NCBI GenBank assembly: GCA_963777895.1
Contig: CAVZSF010000005.1
Span: 186,001-250,000 of the forward strand
Length of the DNA stretch: 64,000 bases
Source: UBA2241 sp963777895
Lineage (GTDB): Bacteria; Actinomycetota; Thermoleophilia; UBA2241
Direction of reading: 5' to 3'
In this document: in pieces, positions 41,626 through 49,853 of the stretch
Layout of the letters: each line of letters opens with the position of its first letter
How positions within the stretch are numbered: position 1 is the first letter of the stretch
The notes under the pieces: generated by a model
The model's input: the letters and a program-made list of their open reading frames with translations, nothing else
Database searches by the model: none
What the model was told of the DNA's origin: nothing
Program-made: the position numbers and the translations under genes

Positions 41626-42443
41626 GCGCCCCGCGCAGGCTCCTTGCGATCACCAACCCGACGGCCTCCGGCGGTAGCTACCGCCGGGACCTGCCGCGCA
41701 TCATGGAGGCGCTCGCCTCGTTCGGCTACGCCGTCGAGGAGCGTCACACAGAGCGCTCAGGGGATGCGGTCAACCTGGCCCGGGCAGCTTGCGGGGGGGA
41801 CTACGACCTGGTGTGCGCCGTAGGGGGGGACGGCACGGTCAACGAGACCATCAACGGTCTCGCCTGCAGCGACGTGCCCCTGGCCATTGTGCCGACCGGG
41901 ACGGTGAACGTGCTCGCCATGGAGCTCGGCATACCGCTCGACCCACCCGACGCCCTGCGCGTCATCGGGAACCATTCCGTCTCGTGGATCGACCTGGGCC
42001 TTGCGGGCACGCGCTATTTCGCCCTCATGGCCGGCATGGGGATGGACGCGCGCGCCGTCGCCTCCGTCAATCCCGTCCTCAAGCGCACCCTTAAGGAGGC
42101 CGCCTTTGCGGTGCAGGGTGCGGTGTCGTATCTCACCCACGACGAGCCTCTGCTGCGGGTGGACGACGGCGAGCACGTGGTGGACGGCTACTTCGCCGTC
42201 TTCGGGAACGCCGCGAACTACGGCGGTTCCTTCGGGATCACCCCCTACGCCGACATGCGGGACGGCCTGCTCGACGTCTGCGTGCTCCAGGACAAGTCCT
42301 TCCTCAGCACCGCGTGGTACTGGCTTGCCGCGCTGGTGAACTCGCACGTCAACCACCCGAAGGTGAAGTACTTCCGCACGGAGGCAGCGCAAGTGAGCGC
42401 CGTCGAGCCCGGGCAAGGAGATCCTCGTGCAAACGGACGGTGA
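41622..42443 (+). CDS. Diacylglycerol/sphingosine kinase-like lipid kinase, C-terminus frameshifted
   Basis: About 273 residues as read. NPTASGG near residue 13 and VCAVGGDGTVNETINGL near 63 give the DAGK catalytic motifs, followed by IVPTGTVNVLAMELG and a beta-sandwich second domain with GYFAVFGNAANYGGSF. The end reads EPGQGDPRANGR and stops at 42443. One base fewer near 42411-42414 gives EPGKEILVQTDGEVAGKLPL... and a stop at 42508-42510, the expected C-terminal strand pair of the family. So the true gene is probably 41622-42510. It phosphorylates diacylglycerol or a related lipid. ATG overlaps the upstream stop (ATGA). Confidence 0.82.
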   Translation: MSAPRRLLAITNPTASGGSYRRDLPRIMEALASFGYAVEERHTERSGDAVNLARAACGGDYDLVCAVGGDGTVNETINGLACSDVPLAIVPTGTVNVLAMELGIPLDPPDALRVIGNHSVSWIDLGLAGTRYFALMAGMGMDARAVASVNPVLKRTLKEAAFAVQGAVSYLTHDEPLLRVDDGEHVVDGYFAVFGNAANYGGSFGITPYADMRDGLLDVCVLQDKSFLSTAWYWLAALVNSHVNHPKVKYFRTEAAQVSAVEPGQGDPRANGR

Positions 42444-42565
42444 GGTCGCGGGGAAGCTCCCGCTCGAGTGCCGCGTGGTGCCCCGGGCCCTGCGGGTGAT
42501 CGTGCCCTGAGCGGCGCGCACGGGCGCCCTGCCTGGACCGCCTCCCCTCTGATCCACTCGCCTGC

Positions 42566-43156
42566 CTAGACCCCCATCAGCTGGCCGAGCTGGCGCAGCC
42601 GCTCGCGGTACGTCTTGCGCTCCTTCTCGCCGCGCTCCGCGAGTTCGGCCGGCGTAGCGACCGGGACCACCTTGAAGGCCGGGTTGTCGAACACGCGGAG
42701 CTCGAGGGCGTCCCCGGGTGCGTAGGGCAGCGTGCGGAAGAGCCGCCGCAGCAGGTAGCGGGCGGTCGGTTCCCCCACGGCGAGGATGTAGTGCGGGGTC
42801 GTGATCGAGAGCTCGCGGGAGAGGTGGTCGAAGCAGTTGTCCTGCTCCTCGGGTGCGGGCGGCCGCTCGCCGCTGTCGCCGCGCCCCACGCACTTGGCGA
42901 GCGTGGTGCAGTAGACGCGGTCGCTGGAGCCCAGTCCGGGCAGGTACTCGGCCAGGCCGGCGAGCAGCTCGCCGCCGGCGGGGCCCTCGCCGGCCTCGTC
43001 CGTCACCGACGGCGACAGCGAGACGACGAGCACCGCGGCGTGCGCGTCGCCGCCTCCGGGGACGGCGCGGAGGCGGCGGGCGGCGAGCTCGCTGCAGCGG
43101 GTGCAGCCGCCGACCCTCCGCGCCAGAGCGTCGAGTTGTTCGAGAGCGTCTTCCAT
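42566..43156 (-). CDS. Fe-S uracil-DNA glycosylase family protein
   Basis: A 196-residue protein. The N-terminal GGCTRCSELAARR gives two cysteines, with two more at about residues 89 (TLAKCVG) and 106 (DNCFDHL), the arrangement of the family 4/5 uracil-DNA glycosylases that hold a 4Fe-4S cluster. The usual GEAPG active-site motif is replaced by VVSLSPSVTDEAGEGPAGGELL, and LAVGEPTARYLL gives the later strand. It is therefore either a divergent UDG or a related base-excision protein. It reads opposite to the lipid kinase and is upstream of no other gene in its unit. Confidence 0.72.
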   Translation of the reverse strand: MEDALEQLDALARRVGGCTRCSELAARRLRAVPGGGDAHAAVLVVSLSPSVTDEAGEGPAGGELLAGLAEYLPGLGSSDRVYCTTLAKCVGRGDSGERPPAPEEQDNCFDHLSRELSITTPHYILAVGEPTARYLLRRLFRTLPYAPGDALELRVFDNPAFKVVPVATPAELAERGEKERKTYRERLRQLGQLMGV

Positions 43157-43208
43157 GAGGGTCTCCCTTCTGGCCTGGCCCCCGCCGACCGCGGCCGGCT
43201 GCGAGGGG

Positions 43209-43550
43209 TCAGGACCCGGCGCGGACGAGGCGATACTCGCAGCGCAGCGTGGCGGGGTCGCCGGCCAGCACGAGCATCAGCTCGTCGCCGAACGGCGCCA
43301 GGACCACGTTGAGCGAGTCGAGCTCGATGGTCAGATAGCGGGTGGTCTGCTGGCCCAGCTCGGTGGCCAGCCGGGCGCCGATGTCGATGATGCCGCCGAT
43401 CTGCGCGGCGACGGCTTCGACGTTGAAGTCCTGGTCGGCGTCGGATGCGACGACGAACCCGTCCCGAGAGATCAGCAGCGCGGCGACGACCCCGGGCTCG
43501 GTGCGATAGGGGGCAAGCTTGGCGGCAAGGGCGTCCGACTTCTCGTTCAC
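43209..43550 (-). CDS. Roadblock/LC7 domain protein
   Basis: A 113-residue protein with the roadblock fold: EPGVVAALLISRDGFVVASDA, a helix with AAQIGGIIDIGARLATEL, and YLTIELDSLNVVLAPFGDELMLVLAG. Such proteins dimerise and often control small GTPases of the MglA/Ras type. No MglA-like gene lies in the window. It overlaps by four bases with the 98-residue gene before it on the same strand (start codon inside the other's stop), so they are made together. Confidence 0.82.
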   Translation of the reverse strand: MNEKSDALAAKLAPYRTEPGVVAALLISRDGFVVASDADQDFNVEAVAAQIGGIIDIGARLATELGQQTTRYLTIELDSLNVVLAPFGDELMLVLAGDPATLRCEYRLVRAGS

Positions 43551-43843
43551 GATCCCTCCAGGGCGTTCTCGAGTTGGGTACGAAGCGAAGCCGCGTAGGC
43601 TGCGGCCGCCGCGGCCTCGACGAAGATCCTCGTCAGGCCGTCGCGCGAGCCGGCCAGCTCGCTGAGGAAGATGCTCATGCGGGGGATGGGGACGCCGTCC
43701 TCCGGCAGGGCGCCGTCGAGCGGCAGCTGGATCAAGGTGTCGCCGCTCAGGAAGAGGCGGTTCGCCTCGCGGCTCGAAAGCCGTACCCGGACGGTGACCT
43801 GGGTGCCCTGCTCGACGGCTGCGCTGCTGATGTCGACGTCCAC
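43547..43843 (-). CDS. Conserved-looking small protein of unknown function, roadblock partner
   Basis: A 98-residue protein with alternating strand-like sequence (QVTVRVRLSS, FLSGDTLIQLPLD) followed by a helix from about 60. No family is recognised and no transmembrane segment is seen. It is the first gene of a two-gene unit with the roadblock protein, whose start overlaps its stop. By position it may be a partner or regulator of that protein. Confidence 0.6.
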   Translation of the reverse strand: MDVDISSAAVEQGTQVTVRVRLSSREANRLFLSGDTLIQLPLDGALPEDGVPIPRMSIFLSELAGSRDGLTRIFVEAAAAAAYAASLRTQLENALEGS

Positions 43844-43893
43844 GGCGCTAGCCTAGGAGGCCCCTTCCCGTACTGCAAGCGTCGCCTTCGCTC

Positions 43894-44853
43894 TCACTGG
43901 GCCAAGGCGAGCGCGAGCTCCTGCGGCGGCCTGAGGGCGGCCTCGCGCGCCTCGTTCAGCATCGCCCGGCAGTCACGCACCGCGGGGTACGCCGAGACGC
44001 CCCACGCGAGCGTGAGGCGGTGCCCTTCGATCGGGTGGGCCGCCACCTCGTGGGCGAGGCCGGCGGCGATGGCGCGGGCCTCCGGCAGGGCCCGCTCGCG
44101 CAGGGCGACGACGAAGACGTCGTCGGCGACGCGGAAGGCGAGGTCGTCGCCGCGGAGCTGGCGCCGCAGGCGCCGCGCCACCGCGGCGACCAGGGCGTCG
44201 CTGCCCGCGCCCATGAAGTCGCGGCAGTCCTTGAAGTGCTCGAGGCGCAGATAGACGACGCTCATCGGCTCGTGGTCGGCGGCGGCGTCCGCAAGGCAGC
44301 CCTGCAGGAGCTCGTCCAGGCGCCGCCCGCTGTAGAACCCGCTGGTCTCGTCGACGCTGGCGGTCTGGCGGCGGCGCGGCGGGCGGCGCAGGCGCGCCGC
44401 GCCCGCCGCGCCGCCGCCCACCAGCGTAAGCAGCTCGACGGTCCGCAGCAGGCGGTGGCCGCCCAGCGCCGGGTCGGCGATGGCGAGCACCACGATCAAG
44501 AGCAGCGAGGGCGCCAGAAGATACGGCCAGGTCGCGCGGGGGGATGCCGCGAGGTGGGCGAACGCGAGCACGGGGACAGAGAGGACGAGCCAGGATGCGA
44601 CGCCGCCGGCCAGCGCGATCGTGAGGCCGAGCGCGAGCCAGTCCACAGCCACGAACGTGAGGGAGTAGTCCTCTCCGCGCAGGCGCGCGACCTGGAGCGA
44701 GAGTAGGGCCACGACGACCCCGGCGCCGGCGACTGCGGCGGCGGGGATCTGGCCGCCGGCGAAGCAGACGACGGCCAGCGCGGCGAAGAAGGGGAGGCGG
44801 AGCCGGCTGCGCAGCAGGGCGGGCCGCGGGGACCGACGTCGCCGCGGACTCAC
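43894..44853 (-). CDS. Membrane protein with degenerate GGDEF domain
   Basis: A 319-residue protein with five or six N-terminal helices (about 20-145), a short linker, and a GGDEF-type domain (about 165-310). In the domain, VVYLRLEHFKDCRDFMG aligns with the metal and nucleotide segment, but the signature reads RVADDVFVVAL instead of GGDEF. The final TLAWGVSAYP strand is kept. It is unlikely to make cyclic di-GMP and may bind it, or GTP, as a sensor. It is divergent from iorA with about 118 bases between them. Confidence 0.75.
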   Translation of the reverse strand: MSPRRRRSPRPALLRSRLRLPFFAALAVVCFAGGQIPAAAVAGAGVVVALLSLQVARLRGEDYSLTFVAVDWLALGLTIALAGGVASWLVLSVPVLAFAHLAASPRATWPYLLAPSLLLIVVLAIADPALGGHRLLRTVELLTLVGGGAAGAARLRRPPRRRQTASVDETSGFYSGRRLDELLQGCLADAAADHEPMSVVYLRLEHFKDCRDFMGAGSDALVAAVARRLRRQLRGDDLAFRVADDVFVVALRERALPEARAIAAGLAHEVAAHPIEGHRLTLAWGVSAYPAVRDCRAMLNEAREAALRPPQELALALAQ

Positions 44854-44956
44854 TGTCCCTTGACCTTGCCGGGTGTGCGCGGCCCGAGCGCGATGCGCCT
44901 CATGCCCCGGTGTTCGGCGCCCCGCTTGTGCTTCCTCCGCAGGCCCCGGTTTCGGC

Positions 44957-44962
44957 TATACT
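44957..44962 (+). promoter_or_regulatory. -10 box (TATACT) upstream of iorA
   Basis: TATACT ends nine bases before GTG 44972, so the transcript would be leaderless or have a leader of only a few bases. No clear -35 box was found. Confidence 0.45.
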
Positions 44963-44971
44963 CTGTGCCCC

Positions 44972-46753
44972 GTGGAACGCGCCCTCTTCCTCTCCGGCAA
45001 CGAAGCCGTCGCGCACGGCACAGCCCGTGCCCGGGCCGGTTTCGTGTGCGGTTACCCGGGCACGCCGTCCACCGAGATCCTCGAGACGGCCGCGACCATC
45101 CCGGAGATGCATGCGGAATGGTGCGTGAACGAGAAGGTCGCGCTCGAGACCGCCGTCGGCGCCTCGCTCGCCGGCGTCCGCAGCCTCGTGACGATGAAGC
45201 ACGTGGGCCTGAACGTCGCCGCGGACCCCTTCATGACGCTGTCGCTCACCGGCGTGAACGCCGGCGTCGTCGTCGTCTCGGCCGACGACCCCGGAATGCA
45301 TTCCTCGCAGAACGAGCAGGACAACCGGAACTTCGCCAGGTTCGCCAAGGTGCCGATGATCGAGCCGGCCGACAGCCAGGAGGCGTACGACTTCGTGGCC
45401 GAGGCCTTCGCCCTGTCGGAGGAGTTCGACACCCCGGTGCTGCTGCGTTCGACGACGCGCCTTTCGCACGGCAGGGGGCGCGTCGTGCCCCGCGTGCCGG
45501 TCGAGCTGCCGCCGCGCGAGTACGCGCGGGACATCGCGAAGTACGTGATGGTCCCGCAGTACGCGCGGCGGCGCAACAAGCTCGTGCTCGACCGTCTGCA
45601 GCGGCTGCGCCGGCGCAGCGAGGAATCGCCTCTCAACGTACTCGAGGCCGGCACCGTCGACTTCGGCATCATCGCTTCGGGTGTGACCTACCAGTACGCT
45701 CGCGAGGCCTTCCCCAAGGCCTGGTTCCTCAAGCTGGGCATGTCGCACCCCCTTCCGTACGCGAAGATCGCCCGTATGTATGACTCGGTGTCGCGCGTCG
45801 CCGTAGTCGAGGAGCTCGACTCGTTCATCGAGGACCAGGTGCGCGCTCTCGGGCTGCCCGTGATCGGCAAGGAAGCCATCCCCGCGGACGGCGAGCTGGA
45901 CCAGGAGCTCGTCTTCGCGGCGCTCGAGCCGTTCGTGTCGCGGCCGGCGCCGCGGCGCCGGCGCCCGGTCATGCCGCCGGCGCCGCGCGTCGCTCCCGTG
46001 CCTGAGAAGGCGCCCGAGCTCCCCGTGCGTCCCCCCGTGCTGTGCCCGGGCTGCACGCACCGCTCCGTCTACACCGCGCTTCAGGGCCGCAAGCTGACCC
46101 CGCTCGGCGACATCGGCTGCTACACCCTGGGCGCGCTGCCGCCGTTGCTCGCCCTCGACAGCTGCCTCTGCATGGGCGCCAGCGTCGGCATGATGGCGGG
46201 CTTCAACAAGGCCCTGGGCCGTAAGGCCGCCGCCGCGGTGATCGGGGACTCGACCTTCTTCCACAGCGGCGTCACACCGCTCATCGACGCCTTCTACAAC
46301 GAGTGCGAAGGCATCGTCCTCGTGCTCGACAATCGCACGACGGCGATGACCGGACACCAGGGTCACCCCGGGACGGGCCTGCGACCCGACCGCACCCAGG
46401 GCCCGTCCGTCGACATCCAGCGACTCTGCGAGGGCATCGGGGTGCGCTGCGCTACCGTGGACGCCACCGACCACCAGGCGCTCGACGCCGCCATCAAGCG
46501 CGAAGCGGCGGCTCCCGGGCTGGGCGTTATCGTGGCGCTCGCCCCCTGCGTGCTGATGACCCGCGAGAAGGCCGGCACGGTGGTCGTGGACGAGGACCGC
46601 TGCAACCTTTGCGGGCTCTGCCTCGACCTCGGGTGTCCCGCGCTGGCGCCCGGCGAGATCGCCGTGAGCATGACCGACGCCTGCCCCGGATGCGGCCTCT
46701 GCATCGAGGTGTGCAAGCGCGGCGCTCTCTCGTACGCGCAGGCGACGGCGTGA
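44972..46753 (+). CDS. iorA: Indolepyruvate ferredoxin oxidoreductase, alpha subunit
   Basis: A 593-residue subunit. GYPGTPSTEILE near residue 28 and WCVNEKVALETAVGASLAG form the N-terminal pyrimidine domain; ADDPGMHSSQNEQDNR is the family hallmark. The TPP domain begins near 345 with CPGCTHRSVY, GDIGCYTLG and VIGDSTFFHSG, and DNRTTAMTGHQGHPGTG. The C terminus has two 4Fe-4S motifs (CNLCGLCLDLGCP, CPGCGLCIEVC). It oxidises aryl pyruvates, made from aromatic amino acids, to aryl-acetyl-CoA and reduces ferredoxin. GTG 44972 starts the conserved sequence; iorB follows with GTGA overlap. Confidence 0.95.
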   Translation: MERALFLSGNEAVAHGTARARAGFVCGYPGTPSTEILETAATIPEMHAEWCVNEKVALETAVGASLAGVRSLVTMKHVGLNVAADPFMTLSLTGVNAGVVVVSADDPGMHSSQNEQDNRNFARFAKVPMIEPADSQEAYDFVAEAFALSEEFDTPVLLRSTTRLSHGRGRVVPRVPVELPPREYARDIAKYVMVPQYARRRNKLVLDRLQRLRRRSEESPLNVLEAGTVDFGIIASGVTYQYAREAFPKAWFLKLGMSHPLPYAKIARMYDSVSRVAVVEELDSFIEDQVRALGLPVIGKEAIPADGELDQELVFAALEPFVSRPAPRRRRPVMPPAPRVAPVPEKAPELPVRPPVLCPGCTHRSVYTALQGRKLTPLGDIGCYTLGALPPLLALDSCLCMGASVGMMAGFNKALGRKAAAAVIGDSTFFHSGVTPLIDAFYNECEGIVLVLDNRTTAMTGHQGHPGTGLRPDRTQGPSVDIQRLCEGIGVRCATVDATDHQALDAAIKREAAAPGLGVIVALAPCVLMTREKAGTVVVDEDRCNLCGLCLDLGCPALAPGEIAVSMTDACPGCGLCIEVCKRGALSYAQATA

Positions 46754-47343
46754 ACAGCACGACCACCGTCTCGCTCGTCGGCGTCGGCGGCCAGGGCATC
46801 CTGCTCGCCGCCGCGGTGCTGGCGGAGGCGGCGATGGCAGAGGGCCTCGACGTGAAGGCGAGCGAGGTCAAGGGAATGGCCCAGCGAGGCGGCAGCGTGC
46901 TCTCGACGGTGCGCTTCGGCAGGCATGTGTACTCGCCCGTCGCGTCGCACGCCGATGTCGTCTACGCGACCGAGCTGCTCGAGGCCCATCGGGGCCTCGC
47001 CCTGCTCGGTCAGCGCGGCACCCTGGTAAGCGCGACCACGCGCATACTGCCCGGCAGCGTGCTGCGCGGGGAGGAAGCCTACCCGGAGGAGCTGGAGGCC
47101 GCCGCGCGTAAGCGGGGCGTCCAGCTCCTGCTCGTCGACGCCGAAGCGCTCGCGCTCGAGGCCGGCAACGCCCGCGCCGTGAACGTCGCTCTGCTCGGCG
47201 CCACCGCCGGCCTGCTGCCGTTCTCGCAGGCGGCCTGGGACCGCGGCCTGGAGGCCGCGGTCCCAGGCAGGATCCTCGAAGTCAACCGCCGCGCCTTCGC
47301 GCTTGGTCGCGCGGCCGTCGCCACGCAGGAGGTCTCGCGTTGA
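46750..47343 (+). CDS. iorB: Indolepyruvate ferredoxin oxidoreductase, beta subunit
   Basis: A 197-residue subunit: VSLVGVGGQGILLAAAVLAEAA and KASEVKGMAQRGGSVLSTVRFG, the gamma-domain motifs of 2-oxoacid ferredoxin oxidoreductases, with YPEEL and NVALLGATAGLLP later. It forms the CoA-side part of the heterodimer with IorA. The GTG start overlaps the iorA stop (GTGA), and its own stop overlaps a TTG start (TTGA) of the ACT-domain gene, so four genes in a row are coupled. Confidence 0.94.
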   Translation: MNSTTTVSLVGVGGQGILLAAAVLAEAAMAEGLDVKASEVKGMAQRGGSVLSTVRFGRHVYSPVASHADVVYATELLEAHRGLALLGQRGTLVSATTRILPGSVLRGEEAYPEELEAAARKRGVQLLLVDAEALALEAGNARAVNVALLGATAGLLPFSQAAWDRGLEAAVPGRILEVNRRAFALGRAAVATQEVSR

Positions 47344-47753
47344 AGGTCACCCAGCTCACCGTGTTCCTCGAGAACCGCAGCGGCCGCCTCGCCGAGATCG
47401 CCGACCTCATCGGACAGGCCGGCATCAACATCCGCGGCTTTTCGACCACCGAAGCCGCCGAGTACGGCATCGTCCGCCTCATCGTTGCCGAGCCCGAAAG
47501 GGCCCGCGACCTGCTCCACGAGGCCGGGTTCACCACGCACTTCTCGCACGTCATCTGCGTCCACGTGCCGGACGAGCCCGGCGGCCTCGCGCGCGTCCTC
47601 GACGAGCTCGCGAAGTCCGGGGTCTCGATCGACTACCTCTACAGCATCTCCTTCCAGAACATCTGCTTCGCCGTGCGCGACGTCGACCGCGCCATCGAGC
47701 TCCTCAAGGACAAAGTCACGCTGCTGACCGACGAGGAGGTGCGGAGCCTGTGA
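47340..47753 (+). CDS. Tandem ACT-domain protein
   Basis: A 137-residue protein made of two ACT-like units: LTVFLENRSGRLAEIADLIGQAGINIRGFS (first) and ICVHVPDEPGGLARVLDELAKSGVSIDYLY (second). ACT domains bind amino acids. Genes of this type often sit beside iorAB and paaK-type ligases and may sense an aromatic amino acid to tune their activity. TTG start, coupled at both ends by four-base overlaps. Confidence 0.85.
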   Translation: MKVTQLTVFLENRSGRLAEIADLIGQAGINIRGFSTTEAAEYGIVRLIVAEPERARDLLHEAGFTTHFSHVICVHVPDEPGGLARVLDELAKSGVSIDYLYSISFQNICFAVRDVDRAIELLKDKVTLLTDEEVRSL

Positions 47754-49153
47754 CTACCCGCCGCAGGCAAGCTAGCGAGCGGGGCGCCGAAGGTGCACCG
47801 CTCACAACGGCTACGCGCGAGGAGCATCTGGTCCCCGACGCGGCCGGCGGTCTGCTCTGGCAGCCGGCCGACGAGACCCTGCCGACGCCGCAGCTCGGGG
47901 AGCGCCAGATCGAGCGGCTGCGTGCGACGCTGCGCAACGCCTACGAGCACATCCCCTTCTACCAGAAGAAGCTCGACGGGTTGGGCATCAAGCCCGACGA
48001 CGTGGCCTGCCACGGCGACCTCGCCGACCTGCCCTTCACCACCAAGATCGACCTGCGCGACCACTATCCCTTCGGGATGTTCGCGCGGCCTCGCGAGGAG
48101 ATCGTGCGCGTCCACGCGAGCTCGGGCACGACGGGCAATCCGACGACGGTGGGCTATACGCGCGCCGACATCGACACGTGGGGCGACCTCATCGCGCGCA
48201 CCCTGGCCGCCGGCGGCGTGAAGCCCGGCGACCTGCTGCAGAACGCTTACGGCTACGGGCTCTTCACCGGCGGCCTCGGCCTGCATTTCGGCGCCGAGCG
48301 GCTGGGCTGCACGGTCGTGCCGATCTCTGGCGGCAACACCGAGCGGCAGCTCAAGATCATGCGCGACTTCGGGGCGACGGCGCTGAGCTGCACGCCCTCC
48401 TACGCCATGTACCTGGCCGACGCGGCGCGCGACCGTGGACTGCGTCCCGACGATCTGCCGATCCGTGTCGGCTTCCACGGCGCCGAACCGTGGACGAACG
48501 AGATGCGCACGCTCATCGAGGCCGGACTCGGCATCGACGCCCTCGACATCTACGGGCTCTCCGAGATGGGCGGCCCCGGGGTCGCCTTCGAGTGTCTGTG
48601 CAAGGGCGGGATGCACATCAACGAGGACCACTACCTGGCCGAGATCATCGACCCGGAGACCCTGCGTCCGCTGCCCGAGGGCGAGGTGGGCGAGCTCGTC
48701 TTTACGACCCTCTCACGAGAGGCGCAGCCCCTGATCCGCTATCGCACGCGCGACCTGTGCAGCCTCTCCTCGGAGCCCTGCGCGTGCGGCCGTACCTCGG
48801 CGCGCATGAGCAAGCCGATCGGCCGCAGCGACGACATGCTCATCATCCGGGGCGTCAACGTCTTCCCGAGCCAGATCGAGGAAGTCCTGATGGGCATCCC
48901 GGAGATCGAGCCCCACTATCAGATCGTGGTCGACCGCAAGGGCTACCTCGACGTGATCGAGGTCTGGGTCGAGGTGGGCGAGGACATCTTCGCGGAGACC
49001 ATGGGCGACCTCGAGCGCTTCCAGCGCAAGGTCCAGGGCCAGATCTACAACGTGCTCAACATCCAGGCCGCGGTCAAGCTCAAGGAGCCCAAGACCATCC
49101 AGCGCTCCGAGGGTAAGGCCGTGCGGGTCATCGACCGGCGGAAGCAGGCCTAG
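47750..49153 (+). CDS. paaK: Phenylacetate-CoA ligase-type AMP-forming ligase
   Basis: A 467-residue ligase. YEHIPFYQKKL near residue 68, the phosphate loop in VRVHASSGTTGNPTTVGYT near 125, AYGYGLFTGGLGLH, DIYGLSEMGGPGVAFEC near 270, YRTRDLCSL and GRSDDMLIIRGVNVFPSQIE with KTIQRSEGK near the end are in the PaaK order. It joins aryl acetates to CoA using ATP, or runs backward to recover ATP from the CoA esters made by IorAB, which suits an energy-yielding route in anaerobes. An N-terminal extension of about 27 residues precedes the conserved part. GTGA overlap with the ACT gene. Confidence 0.93.
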   Translation: MTTRRRQASERGAEGAPLTTATREEHLVPDAAGGLLWQPADETLPTPQLGERQIERLRATLRNAYEHIPFYQKKLDGLGIKPDDVACHGDLADLPFTTKIDLRDHYPFGMFARPREEIVRVHASSGTTGNPTTVGYTRADIDTWGDLIARTLAAGGVKPGDLLQNAYGYGLFTGGLGLHFGAERLGCTVVPISGGNTERQLKIMRDFGATALSCTPSYAMYLADAARDRGLRPDDLPIRVGFHGAEPWTNEMRTLIEAGLGIDALDIYGLSEMGGPGVAFECLCKGGMHINEDHYLAEIIDPETLRPLPEGEVGELVFTTLSREAQPLIRYRTRDLCSLSSEPCACGRTSARMSKPIGRSDDMLIIRGVNVFPSQIEEVLMGIPEIEPHYQIVVDRKGYLDVIEVWVEVGEDIFAETMGDLERFQRKVQGQIYNVLNIQAAVKLKEPKTIQRSEGKAVRVIDRRKQA

Positions 49154-49160
49154 GCGACGG

Positions 49161-49199
49161 GGCGGGGGCCGGCCGCAGGCCGGCCCCCGCCTTCTTCTT
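49161..49199 (+). terminator. Intrinsic terminator after the iorAB-ACT-paaK operon
   Basis: GGCGGGGGCCGGCC (49161-49174) pairs exactly with GGCCGGCCCCCGCC (49178-49191) around a 3-base loop and is followed by TTCTTCTT. It begins seven bases after the paaK stop. The next gene's ATG is at 49200, directly at the end of the tail. Confidence 0.85.
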
Positions 49200-49763
49200 A
49201 TGACGGCCCGGCTCATCTACCCGTTGCGCACCGAGCGGCTGCTGTTGCGGCCCTACGGCGAGGACGACCTCGACGAGCTGGCCGGGGTCTTCACTGATCC
49301 CGAGGTGATGCGCTTCGTGGGGAGCGGCGCGCGGACGCGCGAGCAGACGGCCGAGGTCATCGTCCAGGCGAACGCGCACGAGCGTGAGCACGGCTTCAGC
49401 GTGTGGGCGGTGATCGAGGCGGCCACCGGGCGCCTGCTCGGCGAGTGCGGGCTGAACCTGCTCGATGGCACCGGTCCCCGGGTCGAGGTCGGGTATGTCC
49501 TCGGGCGCGCGTTCTGGGGTCGCGGCTACGCGACCGAGGCCGCGCGCGAGAGCCTGCGAGCCGGCTTCGTCGAGCTCTGCCTGCCTTCGATCGTCGCGGT
49601 CGCGGACCCGCGCAACTTCGCCTCTCTGCACGTCATCGACAAGCTGGGGATGCGCTACCTGGGCGCGGAGTGGCACTACGGCGCCGATCTCGCGACGTAT
49701 GTGCTCGACGGCAAGGACTGGGGGGCAAAGTGTTCGAAGGGCCGGGGCCTGTCCTCGCGCTGA
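49200..49763 (+). CDS. GNAT family N-acetyltransferase (RimJ/RimL-like)
   Basis: A 187-residue acetyltransferase. TERLLLRPYGEDDLDEL opens the fold, and VEVGYVLGRAFWGRGYATEAARESLR near residue 95 gives the acetyl-CoA loop; NFASLHVIDKLGMRYLG is the typical last helix-strand. RimJ-like members modify ribosomal or other protein N termini or small amines. The ATG touches the terminator tail and has no room for a ribosome site or promoter, so expression may need terminator read-through or an alternative start downstream. A TATACT box for the aor gene follows. Confidence 0.8.
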   Translation: MTARLIYPLRTERLLLRPYGEDDLDELAGVFTDPEVMRFVGSGARTREQTAEVIVQANAHEREHGFSVWAVIEAATGRLLGECGLNLLDGTGPRVEVGYVLGRAFWGRGYATEAARESLRAGFVELCLPSIVAVADPRNFASLHVIDKLGMRYLGAEWHYGADLATYVLDGKDWGAKCSKGRGLSSR

Positions 49764-49841
49764 GGCGCCGCTCGTGCGGGATGTCCTCGGCAAGAGCCGC
49801 CGGCCTGAGCGCCCCGTGTCGTTGAGCGCGCTCACGGCCCC

Positions 49842-49847
49842 TATACT
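49842..49847 (+). promoter_or_regulatory. -10 box (TATACT) for leaderless aor mRNA
   Basis: TATACT ends six bases before the ATG at 49854, matching the pncB, TSUP and galE pattern. A TTGAGC at 49822-49827 is 14 bases upstream, short for a -35 box. Confidence 0.5.
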
Positions 49848-49853
49848 GGCTGC

